Origin: Bacteroidota bacterium
GTDB lineage: Bacteria; Bacteroidota; Bacteroidia; Chitinophagales; Chitinophagaceae
NCBI GenBank assembly: GCA_028877005.1
Contig: JAGWPI010000120.1
Location: 1 to 8,083, forward strand
Length of the DNA: 8,083 nt
Direction of reading: 5' to 3'
Shown here: piece after piece, positions 5,968 to 8,083 of the stretch
Position numbering within the stretch: the stretch's first letter is position 1
Layout of the letters: each line of letters opens with the position of its first letter
The notes under the pieces: model-generated
Told to the model about the DNA's origin: nothing
The model's database searches: none
Seen by the model: the letters and a program-made list of their open reading frames with translations, nothing else
Program-made: the position numbers and the translations under genes

Positions 5968-7646
5968 TTTTCCTCCATTATAACAATTTCACCATTTTGT
6001 AATTGAATAAATATATCAAAAAAAGATTTTCCCATTGGTGCTTCAGTAGTGATAATAATAGTAGTATGTTGTTTTTTACTGCTTAAAAATTTTAGCAGCT
6101 TCTCTATTTCTTCATCAGATTTGTGAGCACATGGCTCTTCTAACAACAATAATCGGGCGTTACCGATTAAAGCACGCATTAATAAAATATCTTTTTTTAC
6201 TTTTTGAGATAGTCTTTTCCCAATAGGATCAATAGGTGTATATAATCCCAACGGTAGTTCACTTATATATGTATAGAATCCTATTTGTTTTGCCAATGAT
6301 AATACATCTTGCGCATTAATAGTAGCATCATTCATAGTAATATTCTCCAGTAATGTGCCTTTAAATACATCTTGCCGGCTAAATAAAATACCTGTTTTTG
6401 AGCGCAGATCAGCTAATTGATAATTGTTAATTGGCATTCCGTCTATTAGAATATTACCTGTGTAATGTTGAAATGCACCGGTTAATAAGCGAAGAAAAGA
6501 GGATTTACCTGAGCCGGATTCGCCACACAATTGCACCAAAGCTCCGGCTGGAATATTTACCTCTATCTGTTTCAATGCTAATTTACCATCGGGGTAAGTA
6601 AAATTTACTTGATGCATAGCTATTTGCATACCCGCTTGACTATTGGGAATTAATAAAGACCCTTCTCGTTCTATGGGAGCATGTACAACTTTACTTAATT
6701 TTTCAACAGCTGTTAGTGTATCATAAACTTTATCTAAAGATTGAATTAATTTTTCAATTGAATTAATAATTAAAATAATTACTATATCAGATGCAATGAA
6801 CTGACCAATATTAATCTGTTGATTTATTAATAATACGGAACCCACAATTAGCATGGTAGCTACTATGATAATTTTAAAAGAAATGAAACTCCAATATTGC
6901 ATTACCAAAATTCTAAAATGTTGGGTTCTGGCAATCAAATAACCATTTATATCTTCATCGGCCTTTTTAATATGGATATTACCTGATCTTGCATATTTAA
7001 ATGTTTTAATTTCAGCTGCCATTTCCTGAAACCAAGCAGCAATACTATATTTATAATCACTGGCTTTTAAGCTGGTTTCAAAACCACGTGGCGAAGTATA
7101 TTTAATAATTACGGTTAGTACAATAACTAACAATGCACCAAAGGCAATAAATACGGGATGGTAAAATGATAGTAAAACCAATCCAAAAAATATCTGAATA
7201 ATAGCAGTTGGAATATCCAATAAAATTTTCTCAATACTTTTAATTAATGAAGTACTATCAAAAAATCGATTTACCAATTCGGGTAAGTGATAATTATCTA
7301 ACTGCTCTACATCTAATTTTGGAATTCTATCAGCAAATTCCAATGCATAACGCACAAAAATTTTCTGTTCAATTTTTTCAATAATTTCCATTTGCCGTAT
7401 CTGTAATAATCCGCTTACAAATACACCAACCAATACAATGAAAATAAGTAGCACAATTGAAACAGAAATACTGTTTGCCTGAACAAAACTAATTATGTAT
7501 TGAATGCCTAATGGAAGCGACAATGAAATTAACCCCCCTAAAACTGCAAAGAAATAAATAGCAGAAATATCTTTTCGATCGAATTTTAATAATTCAAAAA
7601 ATTTTGTAATAGCTTTAAAAATAGAAATATTTGTATTATTTACCAT
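5964..7646 (-). CDS. ABC exporter half-transporter (fused membrane and ATPase domains) with degenerate ATPase motifs
   Basis: This 560-residue inner membrane protein has the fused layout of type I secretion exporters but no N-terminal C39 peptidase. The membrane domain covers about 1-310, with hydrophobic segments near 28-52, 60-82, 145-162, 163-182, 255-275 and 284-297. The ATPase domain covers about 340-560. It has an A-loop Tyr351, Walker A GESGSGKS (375-382) and Q-loop Gln425 (LFSRQDVF). From there it departs from the family. The LSGGQ signature reads LSQKV (479-483). Walker B reads LLLLEEP with Glu503 in place of the Mg-coordinating Asp, although the catalytic-position Glu504 remains. 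The D-loop is CAHKSD, and the H-loop histidine is Thr534 (IITTEAP). It may bind ATP yet hydrolyse it poorly as a homodimer, or pair with a canonical subunit encoded elsewhere. The gene starts 14 bases after the carbonic anhydrase stop and overlaps the adaptor gene by 4 bases. No cargo gene is seen. Confidence 0.9.
   Translation of the reverse strand: MVNNTNISIFKAITKFFELLKFDRKDISAIYFFAVLGGLISLSLPLGIQYIISFVQANSISVSIVLLIFIVLVGVFVSGLLQIRQMEIIEKIEQKIFVRYALEFADRIPKLDVEQLDNYHLPELVNRFFDSTSLIKSIEKILLDIPTAIIQIFFGLVLLSFYHPVFIAFGALLVIVLTVIIKYTSPRGFETSLKASDYKYSIAAWFQEMAAEIKTFKYARSGNIHIKKADEDINGYLIARTQHFRILVMQYWSFISFKIIIVATMLIVGSVLLINQQINIGQFIASDIVIILIINSIEKLIQSLDKVYDTLTAVEKLSKVVHAPIEREGSLLIPNSQAGMQIAMHQVNFTYPDGKLALKQIEVNIPAGALVQLCGESGSGKSSFLRLLTGAFQHYTGNILIDGMPINNYQLADLRSKTGILFSRQDVFKGTLLENITMNDATINAQDVLSLAKQIGFYTYISELPLGLYTPIDPIGKRLSQKVKKDILLMRALIGNARLLLLEEPCAHKSDEEIEKLLKFLSSKKQHTTIIITTEAPMGKSFFDIFIQLQNGEIVIMEEK
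5972..5976 (-). promoter_or_regulatory. Shine-Dalgarno sequence GGAGG of the hlyD-like gene, inside the end of the ABC gene
   Basis: On the minus strand GGAGG is followed by AAAA and the ATG at 5967. It is made by the last codons of the ABC gene (Met-Glu-Glu-Lys-stop), whose TGA overlaps the new ATG. The other starts in this window show no comparable motif, as is usual in Bacteroidota. The 4-base spacing is short, and the motif may partly reflect coding constraint. Confidence 0.55.
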
Positions 7647-7660
7647 GTTGCTTATTTAAT

Positions 7661-8083
7661 TTACAAATCATCATATTCATATAGTGGGTCAATATGTGTT
7701 CCGGATACCATTTCAAAAACAGGATGAATAATGCCATCTTCTAACCCGTACACCCATCCATGTAAATGAGGTTTGTTTTCATATTTCCATGCTTTTTGTA
7801 TGATAGATGTTTTGGCTAAATTCATTACTTGCTCTCTTACATTTAATTCAGTTAAACGCTCTGCTCTGGCTTCTTCATCTGCAATAGCATCTAATTCTTC
7901 TCTATGAAACCGGTATACATCTTTAATATTTCGTAACCATTTATTAATAATACCTAGGCTATGATTGGTCATTGCTGCTTTAACGCCTCCACACCCATAA
8001 TGTCCACACACAATAATGTGATTTACTTTTAATTGATTAACTGCATATTCTAAAACACTTAATAAATTTAAATCGGTATGTAC
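7661..8083 (-). CDS. Beta-class carbonic anhydrase, C-terminal part (partial, 5' end beyond window)
   Basis: Beta-carbonic anhydrases are cytoplasmic zinc enzymes that interconvert CO2 and bicarbonate. The frame is open to the window edge, giving the last 140 residues of a protein usually near 210-220. It reads VHTDLNLLSVLEYAVNQLKV and then HIIVCGHYGCGGVKAAM, the family's second zinc-ligand motif: His and Cys of CGHYGC at visible residues 28 and 31. The first ligand motif (CxDxR) lies outside. Farther on, HLHGWVYGLEDG matches the conserved HGW-Y block; its Tyr is at the site that helps bind regulatory bicarbonate in type II enzymes, though the rest of that site is not visible. An internal GTG at 8011 encodes the Val before CGHYGC and is not a start. 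The stop is 14 bases before the ABC exporter gene on the same strand, so this may be the first visible gene of that operon. Confidence 0.92.
   Translation of the reverse strand, partial: VHTDLNLLSVLEYAVNQLKVNHIIVCGHYGCGGVKAAMTNHSLGIINKWLRNIKDVYRFHREELDAIADEEARAERLTELNVREQVMNLAKTSIIQKAWKYENKPHLHGWVYGLEDGIIHPVFEMVSGTHIDPLYEYDDL

Noticed and set aside
8009..8011. GTG as the start of a short 116-residue carbonic anhydrase
   Set aside because: The frame continues upstream with family-specific sequence (DLNLLSVLEYAVNQLKV), so the gene is cut by the window edge and is not short.

Overview
The window looks like part of a chromosome from an AT-rich member of the Bacteroidota, perhaps a Chitinophagaceae-like bacterium. 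The genus is an inference. Supporting signs are the low G+C content, start codons that mostly lack Shine-Dalgarno sequences, a TAnnTTTG promoter element of the Bacteroidota type before paaZ, and a short-type adenylate kinase C-terminus. There are no tRNA, rRNA, CRISPR or insertion-sequence features.

Left part, plus strand (1-3167). The 3' end of adk is closed by a strong intrinsic terminator. After a short intergenic region with a candidate promoter comes a two-gene unit. It holds paaZ, the bifunctional ring-opening hydrolase and aldehyde dehydrogenase of aerobic phenylacetyl-CoA breakdown, and 11 bases later a crotonase-fold enoyl-CoA hydratase/isomerase. Both act on CoA thioesters and probably work in the same pathway. 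No other paa genes lie in the window.

Right part, minus strand (3174-8083). Read in the direction of transcription, the order is a beta-class carbonic anhydrase (5' end beyond the window), a half-size ABC exporter, an HlyD-type periplasmic adaptor and a TolC-type outer membrane channel. The spacings are 14 bases, a 4-base ATGA overlap and 28 bases, so the set looks like one operon. The last three proteins would form an envelope-spanning type I secretion or efflux machine. No peptide precursor or C39 peptidase domain is visible, so the cargo is unknown. The ABC subunit has an intact Walker A but an altered signature motif, Walker B aspartate, D-loop and H-loop.

The two blocks converge with only 6 bases between stop codons. 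A perfect 16-base inverted repeat inside the tolC-like gene, followed on the plus strand by a T-rich tract, could end the paaZ transcript antisense to tolC. The unusual points are this hairpin, the degenerate ABC ATPase, and the linkage of a carbonic anhydrase to an orphan exporter.
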